The notes under the pieces are model-generated. The model saw nothing but the letters and a program-made list of their open reading frames with translations, searched no databases and was not told the DNA's origin. Of a stretch of 64,000 bases of DNA, positions 63,907 to 64,000 are shown in pieces; position 1 is the stretch's first letter, and every line of letters begins with the position of its first letter. The DNA comes from Gammaproteobacteria bacterium. GTDB lineage: Bacteria > Pseudomonadota > Gammaproteobacteria > Pseudomonadales > Pseudohongiellaceae. The stretch covers positions 1 through 64,000 of the forward strand of contig VYCF01000073.1 in assembly GCA_009844085.1 (NCBI GenBank), given 5' to 3'. The position numbers were made by a program, and so were the translations under genes.

Positions 63907-64000
63907 ATCTCCGCCTGTGGGACATGGTCGTCGGAAAATTCTATCTATCGACACACTTTCAGGTAGCCGGAAACGTGTCCGAGCAGCGATCCCACAAACC
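63907..64000. other. End of window after cusA; nothing supported
   Basis: 94 bp downstream of the cusA stop. A short open frame from ATG at 63924 runs to the window end, but it has no recognised family and its length is too small to judge. No hairpin with T-run was seen. Confidence 0.3.

Noticed and set aside
61846..63954. 702-codon open frame opposite cusA
   Set aside because: It has the repeated His/Arg/Asp composition typical of antisense shadows in GC-rich genes.

Overview
The window looks like a chromosomal segment of a free-living, GC-rich (about 60-65% by eye), aerobic, Gram-negative bacterium, most likely a marine or otherwise environmental gammaproteobacterium. The grounds are tgt, prfC and hisC housekeeping genes, a candidate HolD-like protein of gammaproteobacterial type, a TonB-dependent receptor, many signal-peptide and lipoprotein genes, a PQQ dehydrogenase, glutathione-dependent formaldehyde oxidation, and short palindromic intergenic repeats. 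No tRNA, rRNA, CRISPR array, integrase, transposase or phage gene was seen. The taxonomic placement is inference.

Layout: 1-2.9 kb, prfC-tgt (minus). 3-10.4 kb, an acyl-CoA dehydrogenase, an unrecognised protein, hisC with a small membrane protein, a candidate HolD-like protein, a quinone oxidoreductase with an acyl-CoA ligase, and a 66-residue protein. 10.6-14.7 kb, an Anbu (ancestral proteasome beta-like) locus with a zinc metallopeptidase, an alpha-E protein and a circularly permuted ATP-grasp protein. 14.8-21.9 kb, a minus-strand run of aldo/keto reductase, VOC protein, secreted protein, a cytochrome c/PHM-like copper monooxygenase candidate, a PQQ dehydrogenase and a diheme cytochrome. 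22.2-26.2 kb, a secreted cupin, a beta-helix/diheme-cytochrome pair and a TAXI lipoprotein. 26.2-37.4 kb, a D-Ala-D-Ala dipeptidase, a GNAT protein, an acyl-CoA ligase, a TIGR01777-like epimerase, an M20 hydrolase, a GH43-like propeller, a DUF1295 protein, a DUF2799-like lipoprotein, a tannase/feruloyl esterase and an acyl-CoA carboxylase subunit. 37.4-45.6 kb, a secreted ankyrin protein, DUF1552, DUF1592 with haem motifs, a carboxylesterase and DUF3500. 45.7-49.7 kb, a TonB receptor operon with a putative 2OG oxygenase. 49.7-51.8 kb, fghA-frmA. 51.9-57.6 kb, a haem-binding-like protein, hydrolases, a Qor, a PHB-depolymerase-like esterase, and a lower-GC patch. 57.7-63.9 kb, a Cus-type Cu/Ag efflux operon.

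Functionally the region is dominated by envelope and periplasmic oxidation and uptake of organic substrates (PQQ dehydrogenase, several c-type cytochromes, esterases, CoA ligases), plus metal and formaldehyde detoxification.

The most unusual signal is not a gene. It is a set of dispersed intergenic elements. Two copies (22010-22120 and 22712-22822) share a 53-bp core that differs at only two positions, and these two positions form a compensating base pair. The core holds two hairpins whose loops carry GGA, one of them nearly matching the CsrA/RsmA binding consensus, and it is closed by a stem of about 29 bp whose sequence differs between copies. Two further loci (64-140 minus, 10436-10494 plus) also hold pairs of GGA-loop hairpins, oriented with the transcript they would lie in. 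I propose these as candidate CsrA/RsmA-binding or sponge elements. The biochemical role is untested.
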